Shown: positions 47,401-60,300 of the stretch, in pieces
Numbering within the stretch: the first letter of the stretch is position 1
Layout of the letters: the number at the start of each line of letters is the position of its first letter
Origin: Chrysogorgia sp. JL179-B06
Lineage: Eukaryota > Cnidaria > Anthozoa > Scleralcyonacea > Chrysogorgiidae
Length of the DNA stretch: 64,000 nucleotides
Reading direction: 5' to 3'
Assembly: GCA_035772405.1 (NCBI GenBank)
Contig: JAYKKM010000202.1
Coordinates: 434,001 to 498,000, forward strand
Program-made: the position numbers and the translations under genes
Notes under the pieces: model-generated
The model's database searches: none
What the model saw: the letters and a program-made list of their open reading frames with translations, nothing else
Told to the model about the DNA's origin: nothing

Positions 47401-49085
47401 CTTGACAAGTTGTCATGTCTTGTCTTGTCTTGACAAGTTGTCTTGTCTTGTCTTGATCAGTTGTCTTGTCTTGTCTTGTCTTGTCTTTTCTTGTCTTGAC
47501 AAGTTGTCGCGTCTTGTCTTGACTTGACAAGTTGACTTGTCTTGATAAGTTGTTTTGTCTTGTCTTGGCAAGTTGGCTAGTCTTGTGTTGTCTTGGTAAG
47601 TTGTCTTGTCTTGTCTTGACAAGTTGTCTTGACAAGTTGTCATGTCTTGTCTTGTCTTGTCTTGTCTTGTTTTGTCTTGTCTTGTCTTGACAAGTTGTCT
47701 TGTCTTGTCTTATCTTGTCTTGACAAGTTGTCATGTCTTGTCTTGTCTTGACAAGTTGTCTTGTCTTTTCTTGACAAGTTGTCTTGTCTTGTCTTGACAA
47801 GTTGTCTTGTCTTGTCTTGTCTTTTCTTGTCTTGACAAGTTGTCTTGTTTTGACAAGTTGTCTTGTCTTGTCTTGACAATTTTCTTGTCTTGTCTTGTCT
47901 TGTCTTGTATTATCTTGACAAGTTGTCTTGTCTTGACAAGTTGTCTTGTCTTGACAAGTTAACTTGTCTTGTCTTGTCTTGACAAGTTGTCTTGTCTTGT
48001 CTTGACAAGTTGTCTTGCCTTGTCTTATCTTGTCTTGACAAGTTGTCTTGTCTTGAGACGTTGTTTTGTCTTGTCTTGTCTTGTGTTGACAAGTTGTCTA
48101 GTCTTGTCTTGACATGTTGTCTTGTCTTGTCTTGTTTTAACAAGTTGTCTTGTCTTGTCTTGACAAGTTGTTTTGTCTTGTCTTGGCAAGTTGGCTAGTC
48201 TTGTCTTGTCTTGGCAAGTTGTCTTGTCTTGTCTTGTCTTGACAAGTTTTTATGTCTTGTCTTGTCTTGTCTTGACAAGTTGTCTTGTCTTGTCTTGTCT
48301 TAACAAGTTGTCTTGTCTTGTCTTGACAAGTTGTCTTGTCTTGTCTTTTCTGGTCTTGACAATTTGTCTTATTTTGACAAGTGGTCTTGTCTTGTCTTGA
48401 CAAATTTCTTGTCAAGTCTTGTCTTGTCTTTGATTGTCTTGACAAGTTGTCTTGTCTTGTCTTGACAAGTTGTCTTGTCTTGTCTTGACAAGTTGTCATG
48501 TCTTGTCTTGACCAGTTGGCTTGTCTTATCTTGTCTTGTCTTGCCTTGTCTTGAAAAGTTCTCTTGTCTTGTCTTGTCTTTTCCTTGTCTTGACAAGTTG
48601 TCTTATCTTGTCTTGTCTGGACAAGTTGTCTTGTCTTGACAAGTTGTGTTGTCTTGTCTTGGCAAGTTGTCTAGTCTTGTCTTGTCTCGGCAAGTTGTCT
48701 TGTCTTGTCTTGTCTTGACAAGTTGTCTTGACAAGTTGTCATGTCTTGTCCTGTCTTGTCTTGTCTTGTCTTGACAAGTTGTCTTGTCTTGTCTTGTCTT
48801 GTCTTGTCTTGTCTTATCTTGTCTTGACAAGTTGTCATGTCTTGTCTTGTCTTGACAAGTTGTCTTGTCTTGTCTTGATCAGTTGTCTTGTCTTGTCTTG
48901 TCTTTTCTTGTCTTGACAAGTTGTCGTGTCTTGTCTTGACCAGTTGTCTTGTCTTGTCTTGTCTTGTCTTGCCTTGTCTTGAAAAGTTCTCTTGTCTTGT
49001 CTTGTCTTTTCCTTGTTTTGACAAGTTGTCTTGTCTTGTCTTGTCTTGACAAGTTGACCTGTCTTGATAAGTTGTTTTGTCTTGT
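44402..49085 (+). repeat. 2.34-kb tandem repeat, two units
   Basis: Unit 1 is about 44,402-46,745 and unit 2 about 46,746-49,085. Landmarks at 44587, 44762, 45069, 45566 and 45648 recur exactly 2344 bp later, and those near 46.03-46.39 kb recur 2340 bp later. The units carry distinctive GTCTGGACAAG and GTCTCGGCAAG or GTCTTGGCAAG variants not seen in the 4.7-kb repeats. Confidence 0.85.
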
Positions 49086-50345
49086 CTTGGCAAGTTGGCT
49101 AGTCTTGTCTTGTCTTGGTAAGTTGTCTTGTCTTGTCTTGTCTTGTCTTGACAAGTTGTCTTGACAAGTTGTCATGTCTTGTCTTGTCTTGTCTTGTCTT
49201 GTTTTGTCTTGTCTTGTCTTGACAAGTTGTCTTGTCTTGTCTTATCTTGTCTTGACAAGTTGTCATGTCTTGTCTTGTCTTGACAAGTTGTCTTGTCTTT
49301 TCTTGACAAGTTGTCTTGTCTTGTCTTGACAAGTTGTCTTGTCTTGTCTTTTCTTGTCTTGACAAGTTGTCTTGTTTTGACAAGTTGTCTTGTCTTGACA
49401 ATTTTCTTGTCTTGTCTTGTCTTGTCTTGTCTTGTCTTGTATTATCCTGACAAGTTGTCTTGTCTTGACAAGTTGGCTAGTCTTGTCTTGTCTTGGCAAG
49501 TTGTCTTGTCTTGTCTTGTCTTGACAAGTTTTTATGTCTTGTCTTGTCTTGTCTTGTCTTGTCTTGTCTTGTCTTGTCTTGTCTTGACAAGTTGTCTTGT
49601 CTTGTAACAAGTTGTCTTGTCTTGTCTTGTCTTGACAAGTTGTCATGTCTTGTCTTGACCAGTTGTCTTGTCTTGTCTTGTCTTGCCTTGTCTTGAAAAG
49701 TTCTCTTGTCTTGTCTTGTCTTTTCCTTGTCTTGACAAGTTGTCTTGTCTTGTCTTGTCTTGACAAGTTGACTTGTCTTGACAAGTTGTTTTGTCTTGTC
49801 TTGGCAAGTTGGCTAGTCTTGTCTTGTCTTGGCAACTTGTCGTGTCTTGTTTTGTCCTGACAAGTTGTCTTGACAAGTTTTTATGTCTTGTCTTGTCTTG
49901 TCTTGTCTTGTCTTGACAAGTTGTCTTGTCTTGTCTTGTCTTAACACATTTCTTGTCATGTCTTGTCTTGTCTTTGATTGTCTTGACAAGTTGTCTTGTC
50001 TTGACAAGTTGTCTTGTCTTGTCTTGACAAGTTGTCTTGTGTTGTCTTGTCTTGACAAGTTGTCATGTCTTGTCTTGACCAGTTGTCTTGTCTTGTCTTG
50101 TCTTGTCTTGTCTTGTCTTGTCTTGTCTTGTCTTGTCTTGTCTTGACTTGTCTTGAAAAGTTCTCTTGTATTGTCTTGTCTTTTCCTTGGCTTGACAAGT
50201 TGTCTTGTCTTGTCTTGTCTTGACAGGTTGACTTGTCTTGACAAGTTGTTTTGTCTTGTCTTGGCAAGTTGGCTAGTCTTGTCTTGTCTTGGCAAGTTGT
50301 CTTGTCTTGTCTTGTCTTGACAAGTTGTCTTGACAAGTTGTCATG

Positions 50346-50450
50346 TCTTGTCTTGTCTTGTCTTGTCTTGTCTTGTCTTGTCTTGTCTTGTCTTGTCTTG
50401 TCTTGTCTTGTCTTGTCTTGTCTTGTCTTGTCTTGTCTTGTCTTGTCTTG
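50346..50450 (+). repeat. Longest pure pentamer run noticed (21 units)
   Basis: Twenty-one consecutive TCTTG-phase pentamers without a variant. The corresponding site in copy A (36141-36210) has 14. This is the main source of the jump in offset between the two 14.2-kb copies. Confidence 0.9.
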
Positions 50451-52511
50451 ACAAGTTGTCTTGTCTTGTCTTGTCTTGACAAGTTGTCTTGTCTTGTCTT
50501 GACAAGTTGTCTTGTCTTGTCTTTTCTGGTCTTGACAAGTTGTCTTATTTTGACAAGTGGTCTTGTCTTGTCTTGTCTTGTCTTGTCTTGACTTGTCTTT
50601 GATTGTCTTGACAAGTTGTCTTGTCTTGACAAGTTGTCTTGTCTTTATCAGTAATCTTGTCTTGTCTTGACAAGTTGTCTTGTCTTGTCTTGACAAGTTG
50701 TCTTGTCTTGACAAGTTGTCATGTCTTGTTTTGTCTTGACAAATTGTCTTGTCTTGTCTTGTCTGGACAAGCTGTCTTGTCTTTTCTTATCTTGTCTTGA
50801 CAAGTTGTCATGTCTTGTCTTGTCTTGACAAGTTGTCTTGTCTTGTCTTGATGAGTTGTCTTGTCTTGTCTTTACAAGTTGTATTGTCTTGGCTTGACAA
50901 GTTGTCTTGTCTTGTCTTGTCAAGTTGTGTTGTCTTGTCTTGTCTTTTCTTGTCTTGACAAGTTGTCTTGTTTTGACAAGTTGTCTTGTCTTGTCTCAAC
51001 AATTTTCTTGTCTTGTCTTGTCTTTTCTTGCCTTATCTTGAGAAGCTGTCTTGTCTTGTCTTGACAAGTTGTCTTGCCTTGTCATGTCTTGACAAGTTTT
51101 TCTTGTCATTTCTCGTCTTGTTTTGACAAGTTGTCATGTCTTGTCTTCTCTAGACAAGTTGTCTTGTCTTGTCTTGTCTTGACAAGTTGTCTTGTCTTGT
51201 CTTGTCTTGACAAGTTGTCTTGTCTTGACAAGTTGTCATGTCTTGTTTTGTCTAGACAAATTGTCTTGTCTTGTCTTGACAAGCTGTCTTGTCTTGTCTT
51301 ATCTTGTCTTGACAAGTTGTCATGTCTTGTCTTGTCTTGACAAGTTGTCTTGTCTTGTCTTGATGAGTTGTCTTGTCTTGTATTGTCTTTCCTTGTCTTG
51401 ACAAGTTTTCTTGTCTTGTCTTGTCAATTTGTCTTGTCTTGTCTTTACAAGTTGTATTGTCTTGTCTTGGCAAGTTGTCTTGTCTTGTCTTGACAAGTTG
51501 TCTTGACAAGTTGTCTTGACAAGTTGTCATGTCTTGTCTTGTCTTGTCTTGTCTTGTCTTGTCTTGTCTTGTCTTGTCTTGTCTTGACAAGTTGTCTTGT
51601 CTTGTCTTGTCTTGACAAGTTGTCTTGTCTTGTCTTAACAAGTTGTCTTGTCTTGTCTTTTCTGGTCTTGACAAGTTGTCTTATTTTGACAAGTGGTCTT
51701 GTCTTGTCTTTGACAAATTTCTTGTCATGTCTTGTCTTGTCTTGACAAATTTCTTGTCATGTCTTGTCTTGACAAGTTGTCTTGTCTTTATCAGTAATCT
51801 TGTCTTGTCTTGACAAGTTTGTCTTGTCTTGTCTTGTCTTAACAAGTTGTCTTGTCTTGTCTTGACAAGTTGTCTTGTCTTGTCTTTTCTGGTCTTGACA
51901 AGTTGTCTTATTTTTGACAAGTGGTCTTGTCTTGTCTTGACAAATTTCTTGTCATGTCTTGTCTTGTCTTTGATTGTCTTGACAAGTTGTCTTGTCTTGT
52001 CTTGTCTTGTCTTGACAAGTTGTCATGTCTTGTCTTGACCAGTTGTCTTGTCTTGTCTTGTCTTGTCTTGTCTTGTCTTGTCTTGTCTTGTCTTGCCTTA
52101 TCTTGAAAAGTTCTCTTGTCTTGTCTTGTCTTTTCCTTGGCTTGACAAGTTGTCTTGTCTTGTCTTGTCTTGACAAGTTGACTTGTCTTGACAAGTTGTT
52201 TTGTCTTGTCTTGGCAAGTTGGCTAGTCTTGTCTTGTCTTGGCAAGTTGTCTTGTCTTGTCTTGTCTTGACAAGTTGTCTTGACAAGTTGTCTTGTCTTT
52301 TCTTGTCTTGTCTTGTCTTGTCTTGTCTTGTCTTGACAAGTTGTCTTGTCTTGTCTTGACAAGTTGTCTTGTCTTGTCTTGACAAGTTGTCTTGTCTTGT
52401 CTTTTCTGGTCTTGACAATTTGTCTTATTTTGACAAGTGGTCTTGTCTTGTCTTGACAAATTTCTTGTCATGTCTTGTCTTGTCTTTGATTGTCTTGACA
52501 AGTTGTCTTGT

Positions 52512-55500
52512 CTTTATCAGTTATCTTGTCTTGTCTTGACAAGTTGTCTTGTCTTGTCTTGACAAGTTATCTTGTATTGACAAGTTGTCATGTCTTGTTT
52601 TGTCTTGAAAAATTGTCTTGTCTTGTCTTGACAAGTTGTATTGTCTTGTCTTGTCTTATCTTGTCGTGACAAGTTGTCATGTCTTGTCTTGTCTTGACAA
52701 GTTGTCTTGTCTTGTCTTGATGAGTTGTCTTGTCTTGTATTGTCTTTCCTTGTCTTGACAAGTTTTCTTGTCTTGTCTTGTCAATTTGTCTTGTCTTGTC
52801 TTTACAAGTTGTATTGTCTTGGCTTGACAAGATGTCTTGTCTTGTCTTGTCAAGTTGTCTTGTCTTGTCTTGTCTTTTCTCGTCATGACAAGTTGTCTTG
52901 TTTTGACAAGTTGTCTTGTCTTGTCTTGACAATTTATTGTCTTGTCTTGTCTTGTCTTGCCTTATCTTGAGAAGCTGTCTTGTCTTGTCTTGACAAGTTG
53001 TCTTGCCTTGTCATGTCTTGACAAGTTTTCTTGTCATTTCTTGTCTTGTTTTGACAAGTTGTCATGTCTTGTCTTCTCTAGACAAGTTGTCTTGTCTTGG
53101 CTTGTCATGACAAGTTGTCTTGTCTTTTTCTTGACGAGTTGTCGTGTCTTTTCTTGTCTTGACAAGTTGTCTTGTATTGTCTTTTCTTGTCTTGTCTTGT
53201 CTTGTCTTGTCTTGTCTTGTCTTGTCTTGACAAGTTGTCTTGTCTTGACAAGTTGTCTTGCCTTGACAAGTTAACTTGTCTTGTCTTGACAAGTTGTCTT
53301 GCCTTGTCTTGTCTTGACAAGTTGTCTTGTCTTTTCTTGTCTTGTTTTGAGAAGTTGTCATGTCTTCTCTTGTCTAGACAAGTTGTCTTGTCTTGTCTTG
53401 TCTTGACAAGTTGTCTTGTCTTGTCTTGTCTTGACAAGTTGTCTTGTCTTGACAAGTTAACTTGTCTTGTCTAGTCTTGTCTTGACAAGTTGTCTTGTCT
53501 TGTCTTGTCTTGACAAGTTGTCTTGTCTTGAGACGTTGTATTGTCTTGTCTTGTCTTGTGTTGACAGTTGTCTTGTCTTGTCTTGATGAGTTGTCTTGTC
53601 TTGTATTGTCTTTCCTTGTCTTGACAAGTTTTCTTGTCTTGTCTTGTCAATTTGTCTTGTCTTTACAAGTTGTATTGTCTTGGCTTGACAAGTTGTCTTG
53701 TCTTGTCTTGTCTTGTCTTGTCTTGTCAAGTTGTCTTGTCTTGTCTTGTCAAGTTGTCTTGTCTTGTCTTGTCTTTTCTCGTCTTGACAAGTTGTCTTGT
53801 TTTGACAAGTTGTCTTGTCTTGTCTTGACAATTTTTTTGTCTTGTCTTGTCTTGTCTTGCCTTATCTTGAGAAGTTGTCTTGTCTTGTCTTGACAAGTTG
53901 TCTTGTCTTGTCATGTCTTGACAAGTTTTCTTGTCATTTTTTATTTTGTTTTGACAAGTTGTCATGTCTTGTCTTCTCAGGACAAATTGTCTTGTCTTGT
54001 CTTGTCTTGACAAGTTGTCTTGTGTTGTCTTGTTTTGACGAGTTGTTATGTCTTGTCTTGACAAGTTGTCTTGTATTGTCTTTTCTTGTCTTGTCTTGCC
54101 TTGTCTTGTCTTATCTTGTCTTGTCTTGTCTTGTCTTGTCTTGTCTTGACAAGTTGTCTTGTCTTGACAAGTTAACTTGTCTTGTCTTGACGAGTTGTCT
54201 TGCCTTGTCTTGTCTTGACAAGTTGTCTTGTCTTTTCTTGTCTTGTTTTGATAAGTTGTCATGTATTGTCTTGTCTAGACAAGTTGTCTTGTCTTGTCTT
54301 GTCTTGACAAGTTGTCTTGTCTTGTCTTGTATTGACAAGTTGTCTTGTCTTGCCTTGTCTTGACAAGTTGTCTTGCCTTGTCTTGTCTTGACAAGTTGTC
54401 TTGTCTTTTCTTGTCTTGTTTTGATAAGTTGTCATGTCTTGTCTTGTCTAGACAAGTTGTCTTGTCTTGTCTTGACAAGTTGTCTTGTCTTGTCTTGTAT
54501 TGACAAGTTGTCTTGTCTTGCCTTGTCTTGACAAGTTGTCTTGTCTTGTCTTGACAAGTTGTCTTGTTTTGACAAGTTGTCTTGTCTTGTCTTGAAAATA
54601 TTCTTGTCTTGTCTTGTCTTGTATTGTCTTGACATGTTGTCTTGTCTTGACAAGTTGTCTTGTCTTGACAAGTTGTCTTGTCTTGTCTTGTCTTGACAAG
54701 TTGTCTTGTCTTGTCTTGACAAGTTGTCTTGTCTTGTCTTGTCTTGACAAGTTGTCATGTCTTGTCTTGACCAGTTGTCTTGTCTTGTCTTGTCTTGTCT
54801 TGCCTTGTCTTGAAAAGTTCTCTTGTCTTGTCTTGTCTTTTCCTTGTCTTGGCAAGTTGTCTTGTCTTGTCTTGTCTTGTCTTGTCTTGTCTTGACAAGT
54901 TGACTTGTCTTGACAAGTTGTTTTGTCTTGTCTTGGCAAGTTGGCTAGTCTTGTCTTGTCTTGGCAAGTTGTCTTGTCTTGTCTTGACAAGTTGTCTTGA
55001 CAAGTTTTTATGTCTTGTCTTGTCTTGTCTTGTCTTGTCTTGTCTTGACAAGTTGTCTTGTCTTGTACTGTCTTAACAAGTTGTATTGTCTTGTCTTGAC
55101 AAGTTGTCTTGTCTTGTCTTGTCTTGACAAGTTGTCTTGTCTTGTCTTGTTTTGACGAGTTGTCATGTCTTGTCTTGTCTTGACAAGTTGTCTTGTATTG
55201 TCTTTTCTTGTCTTGTCTTGTCTTGTCTTGTCTTGTCTTGTCTTGTCTTGTCTTGTCTTGACAAGTTGTCTTGTCTTGACAAGTTGTCTTGTCTTGACAA
55301 GTTAACTTGTCTTGTCTTGACGAGTTGTCTTGCCTTGTCTTGTCTTGACAAGTTGTCTTGTCTTTTCTTGTTTTGTTTTGACAAGTTGTCATGTCTTGTC
55401 TTGTCTAGACAAGTTGTCTTGTCTTGTCTTCTCTTGACAAGTTGTCTTGTCTTGTCTTGTATTGACAAGTTGTCTTGTCTTGTCTTGACAAGTTGTCTTG

Positions 55501-57379
55501 TTTTGACAAGTTGTCTTGTCTTGTCTTGACAATTTTCTTGTCTTGTCTTGTCTTGTATTGTCTTGACATGTTGTCTTGTCTTGACAAGTTGTCTTGTCTT
55601 GACAAGTTGTCTTGTCTTGTCTTGTCTTGACAAGTTGTCTTGTCTTGTCTTGACAAGTTGTCTTGTCTTGTCTTGTCTTGACAAGTTGTCATGTCTTGTC
55701 TTGACCAGTTGTCTTGTCTTGTCTTGTCTTGCCTTGTCTTGAAAAGTTCTCTTGTCTTGTCTTGTCTTTTCCTTGTCTTGACAAGTTGTCTTGTCTTGTC
55801 TTGTCTTGACAAGTTGACTTGTCTTGACAAGTTGTTTTGTCTTGTCTTGGCAAGTTGGCTAGTCTTGTCTTCTCTTGGCAACTTGTCTTGTCTTGTCTTG
55901 TCCTGACAAGTTGTCTTGACAAGTTTTTATGTCTTGTCTTGTCTTGTCTTGTCTTGTCTTGTCTTGTCTTGACAAGTTGTCTTGTCTTGTCTTGTCTTGT
56001 CTTGCCTTATCTTGAGAAGCTGTCTTGTCTTGTCTTGACAAGTTGTCTTGCCTTGTCATGTCTTGACAAGTTTTCTTGTCATTTCTCGTCTTGTTTTGAC
56101 AAGTTGTCATGTCTTGTCTTCTCTAGACAAGTTGTCTTGTCTTGTCTTGTCTTGACAAGTTGTCTTGTCTTGTCTTGTCTTGACAAGTTGTCTTGTCTTG
56201 ACAAGTTGTCATGTCTTGTTTTGTCTAGACAAATTGTCTTGTCTTGTCTTGACAAGCTGTCTTGTCTTGTCTTATCTTGTCTTGACAAGTTGTCATGTCT
56301 TGTCTTGTCTTGACAAGTTGTCTTGTCTTGTCTTGATGAGTTGTCTTGTCTTGTATTGTCTTTCCTTGTCTTGACAAGTTTTCTTGTCTTGTCTTGTCAA
56401 TTTGTCTTGTCTTGTCTTTACAAGTTGTATTGTCTTGGCTTGACAAGTTGTCTTGTCTTGTCTTGTCAAGTTGTGTTGTCTTGTCTTGTCTTGTCTTTTT
56501 CTTGTCTTGACAAGTTGTCTTGTTTTGACAAGTTGTCTTGTCTTGTCTCAACAATTTTCTTGTCTTATCTTGTCTTGTCTTGCCTTATCTTGAGAAGCTG
56601 TCTTGTCTTGTCTTGACAAGTTGTCTTGCCTTGTCATGTCTTGACAAGTTTTCTTGTCATTTCTCGTCTTGTTTTGACAAGTTGTCATGTCTTGTCTTCT
56701 CTAGACAAGTTGTCTTGTCTTGTCTTGACAAGTTGTCTTGTCTTGTCTTGTCTTGACGAGTTGTCATGTCTTGTCTTGTCTTGACAAGTTGTCTTGTATT
56801 GTCTTTTCTTGTCTTGTCTTGTCTTGTCTTGTCTTGACAAGTTGTCTTGTCTTGACAAGTTGTCTTGTCTTGACAAGTTAACTTGTCTTGTCTTGACAAG
56901 TTGTCTTGCCTTGTCTTGTCTTGACAAGTTGTCTTGTCTTTTCTTGTCTTGTTTTGAGAATTTGTCATGTCTTGTCTTGTCTAGACAAGTTGTCTTGTCT
57001 TGACTTGTCTTGACAAGTTGTCTTGTCTTGTCTTGTCTTGACAAGTTGTCTTGTCTTGACAAGTTAACTTGTCTTGTCTAGTCTTGTCTTGACAAGTTGT
57101 CTTGTCTTGTCTTGTCTTGACAAGTTGTCTTGTCTTGAGACGTTATTTTGTCTTGTCTTGTCTTGTGTTGACAAGTTGTCTTGTCTTGTGTTGACATGTT
57201 GTCTTGTCTTGTCTTGTCTTGTCTTAACAAGTTGTCTTGTCTTGTCTTGACAAGTTGTCTTGTCTTGTCTTTTCTGGTGTTGACAAGTTGTCTTATTTTG
57301 ACAAGTGGTCTTGTCTTGTCTTGACAAATTTCTTGTCATGTCTTGTCTTGTCTTTGATTGTCTTGACAAGTTGTCTTGT
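52512..57379 (+). repeat. Higher-order repeat copy 7 (4868 bp)
   Basis: Anchors are at 52512 and 57380. This is the duplicate of copy 6 at an offset of about 14,223-14,237 bp, including its private variants (52827-52836 and near 54597). Confidence 0.8.
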
Positions 57380-60300
57380 CTTTATCAGTTATCTTGTCTT
57401 GTCTTGACAAGTTGTCTTGTCTTGTCTTGACAAGTTATCTTGTATTGACAAGTTGTCATGTCTTGTTTTGTCTTGAAAAATAGTCTTGTCTTGTTCTGAC
57501 AAGTTGTCTTGTCTTGTCTTATCTTGTCGTGACAAGTTGTCATGTCTTGTCTTGTCTTGACAAGTTTTCTTGTCTTGTCTTGATGAGTTGTCTGTCTTGT
57601 ATTGTCTTTCCTTGTCTTGACAAGTTTTCTTGTCTTGTCTTGTCAATTTGTCTTGTCTTGTCTTTACAAGTTGTATTGTCTTGGCTTGACAAGTTGTCTT
57701 GCCTTGTCTTGTCAAGTTGTCTTGTCTTGTCTTTTCTCGTCATGACAAGTTGTCTTGTTTTTGACAAGTTGTCTTGTCTTGTCTTGACAATTTTCTTGTC
57801 TTGTCTTGTCTTGTCTTGCCTTATCTTGAGATGTTGTCTTGTCTTGTCTTGTCTTGACAAGTTGTCTTGCCTTGTCATGTCTTGACAAGTTTTCTTGTCA
57901 TTTCTTGTCTTGTTTTGACAAGTTGTCATGTCTTGTCTTCTCAGACAAATTGTCTTGTCTTGTCTTGTCTTGTCTTGTCTTGACAAGTTGTCTTGTCTTG
58001 TCTTGTTTTGACGAGTTGTCATGTCTTGTCTTGTCTTGACAAGTTGTCTTGTATTGTCTTTTCTTGTCTTGTCTTGTCTTGTCTTGTCTTGACAAGTTGT
58101 CTTGTCTTGACAAGTTGTCTTGTCTTGACAAGTTAACTTGTCTTGTCTTGACGAGTTGTCTTGCCTTGTCTTGTCTTGACAAGTTGTCATGTCTTGTCTT
58201 GTCTAGACAAGTTGTCATGTCTTGTCTTGACAAGTTGTCTTGTCTTGTCTTGTATTGACAAGTTTGTCTTGTCTTGCCTTGTCTTGACAAGTTGTCTTGT
58301 CTTGTCTTGACAAGTTGTCTTGTTTTGACAAGTTGTCTTGTCTTGTCTTGACAATTTTCTTGTCTTGTCTTGTCTTGTATTGTCTTGACATGTTGTCTTG
58401 TCTTGACAAGTTGTCTTGTCTTGACAAGTTGTCTTGTCTTGTCTTGTCTTGACAAGTTGTCTTGTCTTGTCTTGACAAGTTGTCTTGTCTTGTCTTGTCT
58501 TGACAAGTTGTCATGTCTTGTCTTGACCAGTTGTCTTGTCTTGTCTTGTCTTGTCTTGCCTTGTCTTGAAAAGTTCTCTTGTCTTGTCTTGTCTTTTCCT
58601 TGTCTTGACAAGTTGTCTTGTCTTGTCTTGACAAGTTGTCTTGTCTTGACAAGTTGACTTATCTTGACAAGTTGTTTTGTCTTGTCTTGGCAAGTTGGCT
58701 AGTCTTGTCTTGTCTTGGCTAGTTGTCTTGTCTTGTCTTGTCTTAACAAGTTGTCTTGTCTTGTCTTGACAAGTTATCTTGTCTTGTCTTTTCTGGTCTT
58801 GACAATTTGTCTTATTTTGACAAGTGGTCTTGTCTTGTCTTGACAAATTTCTTGTCATGTCTTGTCTTGTCTTTGATTGTCTTGACAAGTTGTCTTGTCT
58901 TGACAAGTTGTGTTGTCTTGTCTTGACAAGTTGTCTTGTCTTGTCTTGACAAGTTGTCATGTCTTGTCTTGACCAGTTGTCTTGTCTTATCTTGTCTTGT
59001 CTTGCCTTGTCTTGAAAAGTTCTCTTGTCTTGTCTTGTCTTTTCCTTGTCTTGACAAGTTGTCTTATCTTGTCTTGTCTGGACAAGTTGTCTTGTCTTGA
59101 CAAGTTGTTTTGTCTTGTCTTGGCAAGTTGTCTAGTCTTGTCTTGTCTTGGCAAGTTGTCTTGTCTTGTCTTGTCTTGACAAGTTGTCTTGACAAGTTGT
59201 CTTGACAAGTTGTCATGTCTCGTCCTGTCTTGTCTTGTCTTGTCTTGACAAGTTGTCTTGTCTTGTCTTGTCTTATCTTGTCTTGACAAGTTGTCATGTC
59301 TTGTCTTGTCTTGACAAGTTGTCTTGTCTTGTCTTGATCAGTTGTCTTGTCTTGTCTTGTCTTGTCTTTTTCTTGTCTTGACAAGTTGTCGCGTCTTGTC
59401 TTGACTTGACAAGTTGACTTGTCTTGATAAGTTGTTTTGTCTTGTCTTGGCAAGTTGGCTAGTCTTGTGTTGTCTTGGTAAGTTGTCTTGTCTTGTCTTG
59501 ACAAGTTGTCTTGACAAGTTGTCATGTCTTGTCTTGTCTTGTCTTGTCTTGTTTTGTCTTGTCTTGTCTTGACAAGTTGTCTTGTCTTGTCTTATCTTGT
59601 CTTGACAAGTTGTCATGTCTTGTCTTGTCTTGACAAGTTGTCTTGTCTTTTCTTGACAAGTTGTCTTGTCTTGTCTTGACAAGTTGTCTTGTCTTGTCTT
59701 GTCTTTTCTTGTCTTGACAAGTTGTCTTGTTTTGACAAGTTGTCTTGTCTTGTCTTGACAATTTTCTTGTCTTGTCTTGTCTTGTCTTGTCTTGTATTAT
59801 CTTGACAAGTTGTCTTGTCTTGACAAGTTGTCTTGTCTTGACAAGTTAACTTGTCTTGTCTTGTCTTGACAAGTTGTCTTGTCTTGTCTTGACAAGTTGT
59901 CTTGCCTTGTCTTATCTTGTCTTGACAAGTTGTCTTGTCTTGAGACGTTGTTTTGTCTTGTCTTGTCTTGTGTTGACAAGTTGTCTAGTCTTGTCTTGAC
60001 ATGTTGTCTTGTCTTGTCTTGTTTTAACAAGTTGTCTTGTCTTGTCTTGACAAGTTGTTTTGTCTTGTCTTGGCAAGTTGGCTAGTCTTGTCTTGTCTTG
60101 GCAAGTTGTCTTGTCTTGTCTTGTCTTGACAAGTTTTTATGTCTTGTCTTGTCTTGTCTTGTCTTGACAAGTTGTCTTGTCTTGTCTTGTCTTAACAAGT
60201 TGTCTTGTCTTGTCTTGACAAGTTGTCTTGTCTTGTCTTTTCTGGTCTTGACAATTTGTCTTATTTTGACAAGTGGTCTTGTCTTGTCTTGACAAATTTC

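Larger units (their letters stand above)
35420..49474 (+). repeat. 14.2-kb segmental duplication within the array, copy A
   Basis: The landmark order from about 35.42 kb to 46.745 kb recurs from about 49.61 kb to 60.976 kb with offsets of 14,195-14,240 bp. The tail 49,086-49,474 recurs at about 60,977-61,366 (offset about 11,892). Copy A includes two units of the 2.34-kb tandem. Confidence 0.8.
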
